Assembly (NCBI RefSeq): GCF_900100075.1
Contig: NZ_FNEG01000010.1
Coordinates: forward strand, 62,001-126,000
Direction: 5' to 3'
Length of the DNA stretch: 64,000 nt
Source of the DNA: Chryseobacterium jejuense
Lineage (GTDB): Bacteria; Bacteroidota; Bacteroidia; Flavobacteriales; Weeksellaceae
Part shown: positions 1 through 8,476 of the stretch, piece after piece
How positions within the stretch are numbered: the stretch's first letter is position 1
Layout of the letters: each line of letters begins with the position of its first letter
Translations under genes and position numbers: made by a program
The notes under the pieces: generated by a model
The model's database searches: none
What the model was told of the DNA's origin: nothing
What the model saw: only the letters and a program-made list of their open reading frames with translations

Positions 1-1
1 G

Positions 2-1438
2 AAATTAATAAAATTGCCCATCAATTTTTTTGATACCCGATTAAATACTGAAACATTACAGCGGCTCTCCGACCAGGATAGAATTCAAACCTTTTTAACC
101 TGGAAGGGAATTGATTTTGTGTTGAGTTTTATTAATATTTTAGCATTTGGACTTATTCTTCTTTACTTCAATAAATTTATCTTTTTGGTATATTTTGTCT
201 TTTCAATATTTTCTGTGCTTTGGATTGCTTTCTTTTTGAAAAGAAGAGCCATGATAGAATACGGTATGTTCATAAAACAATCTCAAAATAATAACAATAT
301 ATATGAGTTTATTATGAATATGCCTGAAATTAAGATTAATAATGCTCAGAATAAGGTGATTGATAAGATACTTACAATCCAAGACAAATTGAATAAATTG
401 TCTTTAAATTCCCTTTTTCTTAATATGTACCAGTTGTTTGGGATGAACTTTTTTACCAAACTCAAAGAGCTGGCGGCATTTGGTATCTGTGCGATTCTAA
501 TTATAAATGGTGAATTGACATTGGGAAGCTTATTAAGTATTTCCTATATCATAGGACAGCTGAATACTCCAATCCAGAAAATGTTATTTCTCATTAGAGA
601 TACCCAAGATGCAGACATTTCCAATCAAAGAGTTAGTGAAATCTACAGTAAAGAAGAAGAAGATATATGCGCTACGCAACATTTAGATGGATTTGAGATT
701 GAACAGATTCAAATCAGAGATCTGAAGTTCAAATATCCTGGAAAGTTCAGTCCTTATGTGTTGGACGACGTGAGTTTTACCATCAATGCAAATTCTACCA
801 CGGCTATTGTTGGTTCAAGCGGTAGCGGAAAGTCGACATTGTTGAAATTGTTACTCAACTTTTACATGATAGAACATGGAACCATTAAGTTGAATGACAT
901 CAATATTAATGACGTATATTCCAGTGAATGGCGAAAGAAGTGCGGAATTGTGATGCAGGATGGTAATATATTCAGTGGTACAATTCTGGACAATATTGTA
1001 TTCTCAGATATTGAAGTTGATGAAGAACGGGTAGTGAATGCCGCTAAAATGGCTTGTATATATGATTTTATTCTGACGTTACCCATGGGTTTTAATACAA
1101 GAGTAGGAACCTCTGGAATAGAACTGTCAGGAGGACAAAAGCAGCGTATACTTATTGCAAGAGCAGTATACAAGGACCCAGAATATATCTTTTTTGATGA
1201 AGCTACTTCAGCTTTGGATGCAGAAAATGAAAAGAATATCCATGACAATCTTCAAGAGTTCTTCAAAGGTAAAACAGTGATCATTATTGCTCATCGTTTA
1301 TCCACCGTAAAAAATGCAGACCAAATCATTGTGCTCAAGAATGGAAAAATTGTAGAACAAGGGGGACATCTGGAATTGGTGGAGAATAAATCAAACTATT
1401 ATAGTTTAGTCAAAAATCAGCTGGAGCTTGGAGGATAA
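2..1438 (+). CDS. Peptide-exporting ABC transporter, 5'-truncated by window edge
   Basis: C-terminal part of a permease-ATPase fusion that exports double-glycine peptides. The reading frame is open to base 2, and its first residues (KLIKLPINFFDTR) align with the interior of the 730-aa transporter at 42701-44893 (KLMKLPISFFDTR). The TTG at 14 is therefore not a start, and the N-terminal C39 peptidase domain expected for this family would lie outside the window. Visible are membrane segments (roughly residues 30-170 of the fragment) and a complete ATPase domain: Walker A GSSGSGKST, signature LSGGQKQR, Walker B YIFFDEATSALD and H-loop IIAHRLST. It ends ELGG, as its paralogue ends ELGN. The 1439-1648 gap behind it shows no gene. 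Confidence 0.9.
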   Translation, partial: KLIKLPINFFDTRLNTETLQRLSDQDRIQTFLTWKGIDFVLSFINILAFGLILLYFNKFIFLVYFVFSIFSVLWIAFFLKRRAMIEYGMFIKQSQNNNNIYEFIMNMPEIKINNAQNKVIDKILTIQDKLNKLSLNSLFLNMYQLFGMNFFTKLKELAAFGICAILIINGELTLGSLLSISYIIGQLNTPIQKMLFLIRDTQDADISNQRVSEIYSKEEEDICATQHLDGFEIEQIQIRDLKFKYPGKFSPYVLDDVSFTINANSTTAIVGSSGSGKSTLLKLLLNFYMIEHGTIKLNDININDVYSSEWRKKCGIVMQDGNIFSGTILDNIVFSDIEVDEERVVNAAKMACIYDFILTLPMGFNTRVGTSGIELSGGQKQRILIARAVYKDPEYIFFDEATSALDAENEKNIHDNLQEFFKGKTVIIIAHRLSTVKNADQIIVLKNGKIVEQGGHLELVENKSNYYSLVKNQLELGG

Positions 1439-1629
1439 TTATGCATTAGAATATAAAACTGTACCCTTCAGATATTTTTTCAGCTTCTTCATAGGAGGAG
1501 GCTTATGATCTATTGGCATCTCTTTTTAGAAGCATACTTTTATAGACTTTTCAATACCTTTCGCTTAAAAATAATTTCTATGTTTGAAATCTTTTGTGTT
1601 TGATATCATGAGGTTTAAATCAGAATAGC

Positions 1630-1637
1630 TACTTTTG
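1630..1637 (+). promoter_or_regulatory. Candidate -7 element of the TetR gene
   Basis: TACTTTTG fits the Bacteroidetes TAnnTTTG element and lies 11 bp before the ATG, so the message would have almost no leader. No well-spaced TTTG is seen at -33 (the nearest leaves about 27 bp), so the call is tentative. Confidence 0.4.
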
Positions 1638-1648
1638 CATTTTTACAG

Positions 1649-2227
1649 ATGGAACTTAAAGAAAAACAAAGGAAAATATTAGACGTAGCAGTAGAACTTT
1701 TCAAAGAGAAAGGGTATATGGGGAGCTCGGTAAGAGACTTGGCTACGAAGCTTAATATCAAAGCTGCATCATTGTATGCACACATCCGCTCGAAGGAAGA
1801 AATTCTGGAGTGGGTTTGTTTTGGTATTGCGCAGGAGTTTTTTGATGAACTTCAGGAAGTAAAAAATACAGATATTGCTCCAAGAGAAAAACTGAACTTA
1901 TTTTTAGATAAACACCTGTCTGTTGTTCTTAAAAACCGTGATGTTACTCATATTTATTCCATAGAATGGAGGCATCTTGAAGAAAGGCTTTCCGAATTTG
2001 TGGAATTAAGAAAAAATTATCAGCAGGAAGTTGAGGAGCTTATTTCAGAAGTTTACCTGGCGGAAAACTGGGAACTGAAATCACCTTCATTTACAACAAG
2101 ATTCATTCTACATACCCTAAATAATTCCTATTTCTGGTTCAAAAGAAGTAGTGATTCTACTGATGAAATTACCGATGAGATAAGGGATAAAATCCTTTAT
2201 GGCTTACTGGGAAATGAAAAGCAGTAA
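1649..2227 (+). CDS. TetR-family regulator, probable PaaR-like repressor of phenylacetate genes
   Basis: A 192-aa one-domain regulator with a TetR helix-turn-helix at residues 10-55 (KILDVAVELFKEKGYMGSSV followed by IKAASLYAHIRSKEEIL) and a helical ligand-binding part with little sequence identity to known families. It stands directly upstream of the phenylacetate operon in the same orientation. A CTAACA-N2-TGTTAG palindrome overlaps the operon's start region and resembles the CNAAC-N4-GTTNG sites of TetR-type PaaR. By analogy it would repress the operon until phenylacetyl-CoA binds. The family is clear; the target is inferred from context. Confidence 0.85.
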   Translation: MELKEKQRKILDVAVELFKEKGYMGSSVRDLATKLNIKAASLYAHIRSKEEILEWVCFGIAQEFFDELQEVKNTDIAPREKLNLFLDKHLSVVLKNRDVTHIYSIEWRHLEERLSEFVELRKNYQQEVEELISEVYLAENWELKSPSFTTRFILHTLNNSYFWFKRSSDSTDEITDEIRDKILYGLLGNEKQ

Positions 2228-2918
2228 TCTTTTTTCAGTAGTTACTGATTTTTTAAAATTTATTTACAGGCCTGATTGTAAGAAAGTTGATGACTTTTTT
2301 GCAGTAAAGATTCAAAAGTTATTGTTACTTTTTTTAATAGTTCTTGTTATAAGAGTAATTCTAATTTCCATGGGCGAATTCTTTATTTCTACTTCTTTTA
2401 AAAAGGATATATCCCAACCGGACCTCAAAATTCTTTTACTATCCTGTTCACTGGTTCCGGTCCTGGAAGAAATAGCATTTAGGCTGCCACTGCTTTTCTC
2501 TTCAATTAATTTATCTCTTTCAACAAGTATTTTATCTTTTTTTCTAATCAATAGATTCTTTCTTGTAGATAATCATTACGATATTGGAAATTATTTTTTT
2601 CTAAGAGCTCTGATGGCGCTGATAATTGGTGCTATAGTTTGGTTTATGAGTAAAAAATATGCTTATAATCTAAAACTTTTTTATAGTAGGAAGCTTTGCC
2701 TTATTGTATATGGCTATAGTTTGATATTCGCATTAATGCATATTGGTAATTATGAAATGAAATCAAATTTTCTGATAGCATCTGTTTGGCTTGTTTTACC
2801 ACATATTGCCGCAGGTTTGTTATATAGTTTTGTAAGAGTAAAATATGGATTTTTTTACTCTCTTTCGATACATGTTATCAACAATTTAATTCCCGTGATC
2901 GCTTTCTTTTTTATTTAG
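2214..2918 (+). CDS. CPBP-family intramembrane metalloprotease
   Basis: About 234 aa, with several membrane helices and the three CPBP (Abi) motifs in order: EEIAFR near residue 79, FALMHIG near 175 and HVINN near 220. These supply the Glu, Arg, His and Asn residues of the family active site in the membrane. The first possible ATG is at 2199, but the ATG at 2214 gives a shorter (14-nt) overlap with the TetR gene and is preferred. The overlap suggests translational coupling with the regulator. The substrate is unknown; in bacteria such proteins act in prenyl-type processing or in bacteriocin self-immunity. Confidence 0.8.
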   Translation: MKSSNLFSVVTDFLKFIYRPDCKKVDDFFAVKIQKLLLLFLIVLVIRVILISMGEFFISTSFKKDISQPDLKILLLSCSLVPVLEEIAFRLPLLFSSINLSLSTSILSFFLINRFFLVDNHYDIGNYFFLRALMALIIGAIVWFMSKKYAYNLKLFYSRKLCLIVYGYSLIFALMHIGNYEMKSNFLIASVWLVLPHIAAGLLYSFVRVKYGFFYSLSIHVINNLIPVIAFFFI

Positions 2919-2951
2919 AATCGTTCAAAATATGACGAAAATCATAAAAAT

Positions 2952-2982
2952 TTTGCCAGCTTCCAAAATCTTTTTAAATTTA
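2952..2982 (+). promoter_or_regulatory. Promoter of the phenylacetate operon
   Basis: TTTG at 2952-2955, a 19-bp spacer and TAAATTTA at 2975-2982 match the Bacteroidetes consensus TTTG-N19-21-TAnnTTTG except for the last base. Transcription would start near 2988, inside the adjacent palindrome. Confidence 0.65.
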
Positions 2983-2985
2983 CAC

Positions 2986-2999
2986 CTAACAAATGTTAG
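2986..2999 (+). promoter_or_regulatory. Palindromic operator overlapping the paa transcription start
   Basis: CTAACAAATGTTAG is a perfect 6-2-6 inverted repeat a few bases downstream of the -7 element. The half-site resembles the TetR-type PaaR sites (CNAAC-N4-GTTNG). A repressor bound here would block initiation. The ATG at 2993 lies inside this site, which favours the ATG at 3008 as the start of paaK. Confidence 0.65.
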
Positions 3000-3007
3000 T
3001 TAGTTTT

Positions 3008-4324
3008 ATGGATTTTTCAGTTGAATATCTGGAGCTGGGTCAGTTGAGACAGCTTCAATCCGACCGGTTAGTAAATCTCATGGGTTATCTGAACGGTAAG
3101 TCGGAATTTTATAAAAGAAAGTTTGATGAATTGCAGATATCTCCGCAGGATATAAGGACCATTGAGGATATCACGAAACTTCCAATTACTTACAAACAGG
3201 ATTTAAGAGACCATTACCCATTTGGTTTATTTACAGTTCCAAAAAGTGAACTTCAGAGAATTCATTGTTCAAGCGGAACTACAGGAAAACCAACCGTGGT
3301 AGGATATACAAAAGAAGATGTAGATCTTTTCAGTGAAGTAGTGGCTAGATCATTACATGCTGCAGGTGCCAGACCGGGAATGCAACTACACAATGCTTAT
3401 GGTTATGGGATTTTTACGGGTGGATTAGGGCTTCATTACGGTGCAGAAATGCTGGGAATGAGTGTTCTTCCTATTTCAGGAGGAATGACAGCAAGACAGG
3501 TAGATCTTATTGTAGACTTTAAACCGGAAGTGATTTGCTGTTCACCATCCTATGCTCTAACCATTGCAGATGAATTTGCGAAGCGAGGAATTTCAGCAGA
3601 AGAAATTAGTCTTAAGTATGCTGTATTGGGCTCTGAACCTTGGACAGAAATTATCAGAGGCCATATCGAGGAAAGATTAGGTGTTCATGCTACCAATATT
3701 TATGGTTTAAGCGAAATTATCGGTCCTGGAGTCTCCATGGAAGATTTTGAAGAAAAAGGAGGTTCCTACATTTGGGAAGATCATTTTTATCCTGAAATTT
3801 TGGACCCGATCACCAAAGAACCAGTTCCTTTCGGAGAAGAAGGTGTATTGGTGATTACAACGTTAACGAAAAAGGCAATGCCGCTGCTGCGTTACTGGAC
3901 GAATGATATTACGAGCCTTTATTACGACGAAAATGCCAAAAGAACAATGGTGAAAATGAAACCGATTGTGGGCAGAGCAGATGATATGCTGATTGTAAGA
4001 GGTGTAAATGTATACCCTAGCCAGATTGAAGATGCATTTTCTTATGTAGAAGGGGTGGTTCCTAATTATTATTTGACTCCTGTTGAAAAAGAACAGATGT
4101 GTGTAGCCTTAGATATTGACATTGAAATTGATGATGAATTGGTAAAGGCTCGAAAAATAGAAGCAAATACCGATGATTATTTTAATTTTGTCGGAAGCTT
4201 CGGAAAAAATATAGAAAACGAAATAAAAAAGAGAGTAGGCATCACAACAAAAGTGAAAGTTCATGCTCAGGACAGTTTGCCGAAGTGCGAAGGTGGAAAA
4301 ATTAATAGAATACTAAAAAAATAA
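3008..4324 (+). CDS. paaK: Phenylacetate-CoA ligase
   Basis: Converts phenylacetate, ATP and CoA to phenylacetyl-CoA, the cytosolic entry step of the pathway. The 438-aa product is of normal family length. It has the adenylate-forming P-loop SSGTTGKPT near residue 88, YGLSE near 235, the hinge region IVGRADDML-VRGVNVYPSQ and a C-terminal lid ending in the catalytic-Lys region EGGKINRI. The ATG at 3008 is preferred to the one at 2993, which falls in the operator. The stop overlaps the paaE start (TAATG), so the two are coupled. Confidence 0.95.
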   Translation: MDFSVEYLELGQLRQLQSDRLVNLMGYLNGKSEFYKRKFDELQISPQDIRTIEDITKLPITYKQDLRDHYPFGLFTVPKSELQRIHCSSGTTGKPTVVGYTKEDVDLFSEVVARSLHAAGARPGMQLHNAYGYGIFTGGLGLHYGAEMLGMSVLPISGGMTARQVDLIVDFKPEVICCSPSYALTIADEFAKRGISAEEISLKYAVLGSEPWTEIIRGHIEERLGVHATNIYGLSEIIGPGVSMEDFEEKGGSYIWEDHFYPEILDPITKEPVPFGEEGVLVITTLTKKAMPLLRYWTNDITSLYYDENAKRTMVKMKPIVGRADDMLIVRGVNVYPSQIEDAFSYVEGVVPNYYLTPVEKEQMCVALDIDIEIDDELVKARKIEANTDDYFNFVGSFGKNIENEIKKRVGITTKVKVHAQDSLPKCEGGKINRILKK

Positions 4325-5409
4325 TGAATTCATTTTATAAACTTAAAACTGTAAGGGTTCAGAAGGATACTTCAGACGCTGTGAATGTAGCGGTGGAAAT
4401 TCCTGAAGAACTGAAAGACAAGTTCAGGTTCAAACAAGGACAATACCTTAATTTCCGTATGATGATTAACGGAAATGAAGAAAGACGTTCTTACTCTATC
4501 TGTAATGCTCCAAGTGAAAAAAGCAATACATTGGAAGTTTTAGTGAAATTGCTTGAAAACGGAAAAGTATCTGGATACTTCAATGAGCATCTTCACATGG
4601 ATGAAATGCTGGAAGTAATGCCTCCAATGGGAGGTTTTAATACTTCTTATCACCCGACTAACGTAAAAACATATGTTGGTTTGGCGGCAGGAAGCGGAAT
4701 TACACCGGTTTTATCCAATATCAAAGAAAGCCTTTACCAGGAACCTAACAGTAATGCTTATTTGTTTTACAGTAACAGAAGCATGAATCACATTTTAAGA
4801 AAAGCTGAAATTGATAAGTTGGTAGAACAGTTCAATGGAAGATTTAAAGTGATTTATCTGGTAAGTCGTGAAAAACACGAAGATCCTGTTTTTGAAGGAA
4901 GAATTTCCCCTGAAAAGTTGGATCAGCTGTTTGAAAGATATACCGATATAGATGTAAAAGAATCCACTTATTTTATCTGTGGTCCTTCAGAAATGATCAA
5001 AGGAATTGCAGATTATCTGAAAAAAGATAAAAAAGTACCAGCTATTCAGGTTTTATTTGAATACTTCACGGCTCCTGATGAAGAAAATACGGAGGAAATG
5101 AGTGATGAATTCAAAGCGATTGCCAATATTGAAAGTATGGTAACGGTAATCATTGATGATGATGAGTATTCGTTCCATCTTAATTCCAAAAAAGAAAGTA
5201 TCTTAGATAAAGCATTGAAAGACAATCTTCCAGTACCTTTTGCATGTAAAGGAGGAGTTTGTTGTACGTGTAAAGCGGAAGTTTTAGAAGGAGAAGTTTT
5301 CATGGAGAAAAACTACGCGCTTACCGAAGACGAAGTAGCCAGAGGTTACGTTCTTACCTGCCAATGTCACCCGACAACGAATGTGGTGATGCTTAATTAT
5401 GATGTTTAA
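4324..5409 (+). CDS. paaE: Phenylacetyl-CoA epoxidase reductase subunit PaaE
   Basis: Passes electrons from NADPH through FAD and a 2Fe-2S cluster to the PaaAC di-iron oxygenase. It is 361 aa. The N-terminal ferredoxin-reductase part has an FAD motif RRSYSI (about residue 54) and a nucleotide-binding GLAAGSGITPV (about 119). The C-terminal plant-type ferredoxin carries the cluster cysteines in CKGGVCCTC and a fourth in LTCQCHP. It sits second in the operon, ahead of paaA, an order different from E. coli paaABCDE. The start codon overlaps the paaK stop. Confidence 0.95.
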   Translation: MNSFYKLKTVRVQKDTSDAVNVAVEIPEELKDKFRFKQGQYLNFRMMINGNEERRSYSICNAPSEKSNTLEVLVKLLENGKVSGYFNEHLHMDEMLEVMPPMGGFNTSYHPTNVKTYVGLAAGSGITPVLSNIKESLYQEPNSNAYLFYSNRSMNHILRKAEIDKLVEQFNGRFKVIYLVSREKHEDPVFEGRISPEKLDQLFERYTDIDVKESTYFICGPSEMIKGIADYLKKDKKVPAIQVLFEYFTAPDEENTEEMSDEFKAIANIESMVTVIIDDDEYSFHLNSKKESILDKALKDNLPVPFACKGGVCCTCKAEVLEGEVFMEKNYALTEDEVARGYVLTCQCHPTTNVVMLNYDV

Positions 5410-5411
5410 AA

Positions 5412-5488
5412 ATTAATGTAACAATGTAACAATTTACCAGTGTAACAATCATTGGTACATTGCTAGACTGATACATTGCTAAATTGAA
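5412..5488. repeat. Inverted-repeat element, paaE-paaA junction
   Basis: The left arm is built of TGTAACAAT/TTACCAGTG units. The right arm has the complements (ATTGGTACATTGCTA and GATACATTGCTAAATTG). Together they fold back on themselves as an imperfect hairpin. It is one of a family found at most junctions of this operon and not seen elsewhere in the window. Confidence 0.75.
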
Positions 5489-5494
5489 AAAATT

Positions 5495-6433
5495 ATGGAC
5501 TTAGAAAAATTTGTTCAATACGTTCACGAAGAAAATAAAGTAGAACCAAAAGACGTAATGCCTGATGATTACAGAAAATTATTGGTTCGTCAGATTTCAC
5601 AGCACGCCCATTCTGAAATTGTAGGAATGCTACCGGAAGCCAACTGGATTTCCAGAGCCCCTTCATTGAGAAGAAAAATGGCGCTTTTGGCCAAAGTTCA
5701 GGATGAAGCAGGACATGGTTTATACTTATATTCTGCTACTGAAACTCTAGGAGACGGAAGCATCAGAGCAGACAGAGATGCTACTTATGATGACATGCTG
5801 GAAGGAAAAGCAAAATACTCAAGTATCTTCAATTATCCAACGTTAAGCTGGGCTGATATCGGTGCCATCGGTTGGTTGGTTGATGGTGCGGCTATTATGA
5901 ATCAGGTAATGTTAATGGGGAATTCTTATGGGCCTTATTCAAGAGCGATGGTGAAGATCTGTAAAGAAGAATCTTTCCACCAAAGACAAGGCTATGAGAT
6001 TCTGATGGCTCTTTGCCGTGGTACAAAACAACAGAAAGAAATGGCTCAAGCATCGTTAAACCGTTTCTGGTGGCCAGCTTTAATGATGTTTGGACCGAAT
6101 GATGACAGCTCGCCAAACTCTAAAATCTCTATGAATTACAGAGTAAAAAGAGAAAGTAACGACAGTCTTCGTCAGAGATTTATTGATGTTACTGTTTCTC
6201 AGGCTGAATTCTTAGGGTTAACCATTCCGGATAAAGACCTGAAATGGAATGAGGAAAGGCAACATTATGATTTCGGAGAGCTTCCTTGGGGTGAATTCAT
6301 GGAAATCTTAAAAGGAAACGGACCTTGCAACAAAAAGCGTATCGAAACCAAGAGAAAAGCTCAGAGAGAAAATTCGTGGGTAAAAGAAGCAGCGATTGCT
6401 TTTGCAGAAAAACAACAAAAAGAAGTAATATAA
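5495..6433 (+). CDS. paaA: Phenylacetyl-CoA 1,2-epoxidase catalytic subunit PaaA
   Basis: Catalytic subunit of the di-iron monooxygenase that forms the ring-1,2-epoxide of phenylacetyl-CoA. The 312-aa helical protein has the carboxylate/histidine iron ligands of the family in KVQDEAGHGLYLY (about residue 70) and CKEESFHQRQGYE (about 155). The C-terminal basic stretch is also typical. It lies in the paaEABCD block with repeat elements on both sides. Length and motifs look intact. Confidence 0.95.
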   Translation: MDLEKFVQYVHEENKVEPKDVMPDDYRKLLVRQISQHAHSEIVGMLPEANWISRAPSLRRKMALLAKVQDEAGHGLYLYSATETLGDGSIRADRDATYDDMLEGKAKYSSIFNYPTLSWADIGAIGWLVDGAAIMNQVMLMGNSYGPYSRAMVKICKEESFHQRQGYEILMALCRGTKQQKEMAQASLNRFWWPALMMFGPNDDSSPNSKISMNYRVKRESNDSLRQRFIDVTVSQAEFLGLTIPDKDLKWNEERQHYDFGELPWGEFMEILKGNGPCNKKRIETKRKAQRENSWVKEAAIAFAEKQQKEVI

Positions 6434-6435
6434 TA

Positions 6436-6538
6436 ATGTAACAATATACCAATGTAAAAATGTAACAATCAATTGTCATGCTGAGCGAAGCAAAGCATCT
6501 CATTGGTAAACTGGTACATTGATGCATTGTTAAATTAA
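6436..6538. repeat. Inverted-repeat element with GTCATGCTGAGC insert, paaA-paaB junction
   Basis: The left arm (AATGTAACAATATACCAATG) and right arm (CATTGGTAAACTGGTACATT) are partial complements. Between them is a separate short sequence with the core GTCATGCTGAGCGAAGC and its near complement GCATCTCAT, which also occurs in a variant form in the elements at 10534 and 14614. Confidence 0.8.
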
Positions 6539-6545
6539 TTTGAAT

Positions 6546-6827
6546 ATGGCAAATTTAGATATGTGGGAAGTGTTTATTCAGACTAAACCGGGATTATCTC
6601 ACAAACACGTTGGAATAGTACAGGCGCCAACAGCAGAAATGGCTTTACAGAACGCAAGAGACGTTTATACAAGAAGAAAAGAAGGAACTTCTGTTTGGGT
6701 AGTTCCAAGTAAATATATTGTAACTTCGGAAGGAGTGGATAAAGAAGCATTCTTCGATCCGGCTGATGACAAACTATACCGTCATCCAACTTTCTACGAG
6801 ATTCCAAACGACGTAAAAAATATGTAA
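6546..6827 (+). CDS. paaB: Phenylacetyl-CoA epoxidase subunit PaaB
   Basis: Small structural subunit that bridges PaaAC heterodimers in the epoxidase complex. The 93-aa product starts at the ATG at 6546; an in-frame TTG two codons upstream is less likely. It has the family signatures MWEVFIQTKPGLSHKHVG at the N-terminus, SVWVVPS in the middle and KLYRHPTFYEIP at the end. It is full length. Confidence 0.95.
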   Translation: MANLDMWEVFIQTKPGLSHKHVGIVQAPTAEMALQNARDVYTRRKEGTSVWVVPSKYIVTSEGVDKEAFFDPADDKLYRHPTFYEIPNDVKNM

Positions 6828-6832
6828 TATGA

Positions 6833-6930
6833 ATAAGACTTGAAGATAATAGACGAATAGATAAAAGACTTTAAGGTTTACCCATCTATTATCTATCCGT
6901 CTATTATCTATTGGTCTTCAAATCTATTAA
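6833..6930. repeat. Inverted-repeat element of a second family, paaB-paaC junction
   Basis: The left arm GATAATAGACGAATAGATAA is matched, with one change, by the complement of the right arm (TTATCTATCCGTCTATTATC). The outer parts AGACTTGAAGA and TCTTCAAATCT also pair. The architecture is that of the neighbouring elements, but the arm sequence is unrelated. Confidence 0.75.
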
Positions 6931-6933
6931 ACA

Positions 6934-7683
6934 ATGAACCCATTATATAATTATTTATTAAAACTAGCAGACGACAGTTTCATTATGGGGCAACGTTTGT
7001 CTGCGTGGTGCGGTGAAGGTCCTTATTTAGAGGAAGATATTGCATTAACGAACATCGCTTTGGATCAACTTGGGCAGGCTAACAACTTTTATGTGTATGC
7101 TTCAAGGGTTATTGACAATGGTAAAAGTGAGGATGATATCGCTTTTTTAAGATACGAGCACGAATATGTGAACGCACACTGGACAGAGCTTCCCAATGAA
7201 GATTATGCTCAGACGATCCTAAAAGTGTATGTTTTCTCTGTGTATCAGAAATTGATGTACGAGGCGTTGTCAAATTCGGCTAATGAAGAACTATCGGCAA
7301 TTGCTCAAAAATCATTGAAAGAAGTAAGGTATCACTATACTCACACTGCATCCTGGATGAAAATTTTCGCTCAGGGAACAGAAGAAAGCCGTACACGTTT
7401 AGAAAGAGCTATTGAAGATATCTGGGAATATACAAAAGGACTTTTTGCAAAATCAGAAGGTGAAGATGATCTTGTTGTTTTAAACATTGTTCCTAATGTT
7501 GATGAACTATACAAAGAGTTTATTTCCATTACAGAGAAGGATTTCCAGAGCTTCGGATTAGAATATCCAACAAATCCTTTCATGCAGCCAAAATCAAGAA
7601 CAGGATATCATACAGAGTATTTCGGATTTATTCTTTGTGAGCTTCAGTATATGCAGAGAGCGTATCCTGGATGTACGTGGTAG
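6934..7683 (+). CDS. paaC: Phenylacetyl-CoA epoxidase structural subunit PaaC
   Basis: Ferritin-like partner of PaaA, needed for substrate binding and complex integrity. It is 249 aa. Recognisable stretches are LADDSFIMGQRLSAWCGEGP near the N-terminus, DIALTNIALDQLGQA near residue 36 and RYEHEYVNAHWTELP near 72. The C-terminus ends LQYMQRAYPGCTW, as in the family. The start is the first ATG after the repeat element. It appears intact. Confidence 0.95.
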   Translation: MNPLYNYLLKLADDSFIMGQRLSAWCGEGPYLEEDIALTNIALDQLGQANNFYVYASRVIDNGKSEDDIAFLRYEHEYVNAHWTELPNEDYAQTILKVYVFSVYQKLMYEALSNSANEELSAIAQKSLKEVRYHYTHTASWMKIFAQGTEESRTRLERAIEDIWEYTKGLFAKSEGEDDLVVLNIVPNVDELYKEFISITEKDFQSFGLEYPTNPFMQPKSRTGYHTEYFGFILCELQYMQRAYPGCTW

Positions 7684-7689
7684 ATTTTG

Positions 7690-7848
7690 GAATGTAACAG
7701 TGTAGCAATTTATCAATGTAACAATCTTAAAATTGAGATATTGATAAACTGTTTTTTGTTGACTTTGCTAAGTGAAACGTCTTTGCGAACTTAAAAACAT
7801 TTAGCTTTCAAAAAAATCTTAGCGCATTTTGCGTTAAAAAAATTAGAA
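7690..7848. repeat. Repeat-rich paaC-paaD junction
   Basis: The first half (about 7690-7753) is a member of the operon's TGTAACA/TTATCAATG inverted-repeat family. The second half (about 7758-7848) has a different repetitive character: TTTGCTAAGTGAAACG, CTTTGCGAACTTAAAAAC and CTTAGCGCATTTTGCGTT are variants of one another. No ORF with an ATG fits here. The paaD frame is open back to about 7795 with no ATG. Confidence 0.55.
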
Positions 7849-7854
7849 AAAAGA

Positions 7855-8319
7855 TTGAAAAATCCTTTAGAAATATTAGAATTAGTTCCCGATCCGGAAA
7901 TTCCGGTGATTAACATTGTGGAGCTGGGAATTGTAAGAGGTGCACAAATTACAGGAGATAATTCTTGTGAAGTGACAATCACCCCTACATATTCTGCTTG
8001 TCCGGCAATGTTCACCATTGAAGAAGATATCATGAAGATCATGAAGGAAAACGGATGGGAAGCCAAAGTAGTCACCAAAATGTTTCCAATATGGACAACA
8101 GATTGGCTGACAGATGAAGCGAGAGAAAAACTTCGTGCTTTCGGAATCACACCACCTGAAAAGGGAGCAGATGAACATCACATCGGGAAACCGAAAAAAT
8201 GTCCACGTTGTGGTTCTGAACACACCAAACAGATCAGCAGATTTGGGTCTACTTTGTGTAAGGCTTCTTATCAATGCTTAGACTGTTTAGAACCTTTTGA
8301 TTATTTTAAATGTCACTAA
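7855..8319 (+). CDS. paaD: PaaD, iron-sulfur assembly factor for the phenylacetyl-CoA epoxidase
   Basis: MIP18/DUF59-type protein thought to help mature the cluster of PaaE. The 154-aa product has an N-terminal DUF59 domain (PDPEIPVINIVELGIV, then TPTYSACPAM with the conserved Cys). It ends in a C-terminal zinc ribbon (CPRCGSEHT near residue 117 and CLDCLEPFDYFKC at the end). The frame contains no usable ATG, so the start is taken as TTG 7855, which gives the usual N-terminus. A repeat-derived sequence directly precedes it and may have replaced the original start region. Confidence 0.9.
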   Translation: MKNPLEILELVPDPEIPVINIVELGIVRGAQITGDNSCEVTITPTYSACPAMFTIEEDIMKIMKENGWEAKVVTKMFPIWTTDWLTDEAREKLRAFGITPPEKGADEHHIGKPKKCPRCGSEHTKQISRFGSTLCKASYQCLDCLEPFDYFKCH

Positions 8320-8476
8320 AATGAATGAGACAATAAATCAAAGTATCAGTTTATTGATAAGGTTTACGGACTATGCAAAACATAACGATGATAGGGCTAG
8401 ATTGTTAAATTGTTAAGCTGTTACATTGATTAATATTGTTAAATTAGTGCATTGTTAAATATAAAATATAAAAACT
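8320..8476. repeat. paaD-paaG junction with right-arm-like repeat
   Basis: From about 8398 the sequence is made of TTGTTAAATTGTTA, GTTACATTGATTAA and GTGCATTGTTAAAT units, which resemble the right arms of the operon's inverted repeats. No clear left arm is present, so the element looks partial. A 31-codon ORF at 8321 ends inside the repeat and is not convincing as a gene. Confidence 0.5.

Noticed and set aside
1..1438. Short ABC transporter of 474 aa starting at TTG 14
   Set aside because: The frame stays open to the window edge and aligns with the interior of a longer paralogue, so it is truncated by the window and not short by nature.
8321..8416. 31-codon ORF (MNETINQSISLLIRF) after paaD
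   Set aside because: Short, ends inside repeat-like sequence and shows no leader, membrane or family feature.
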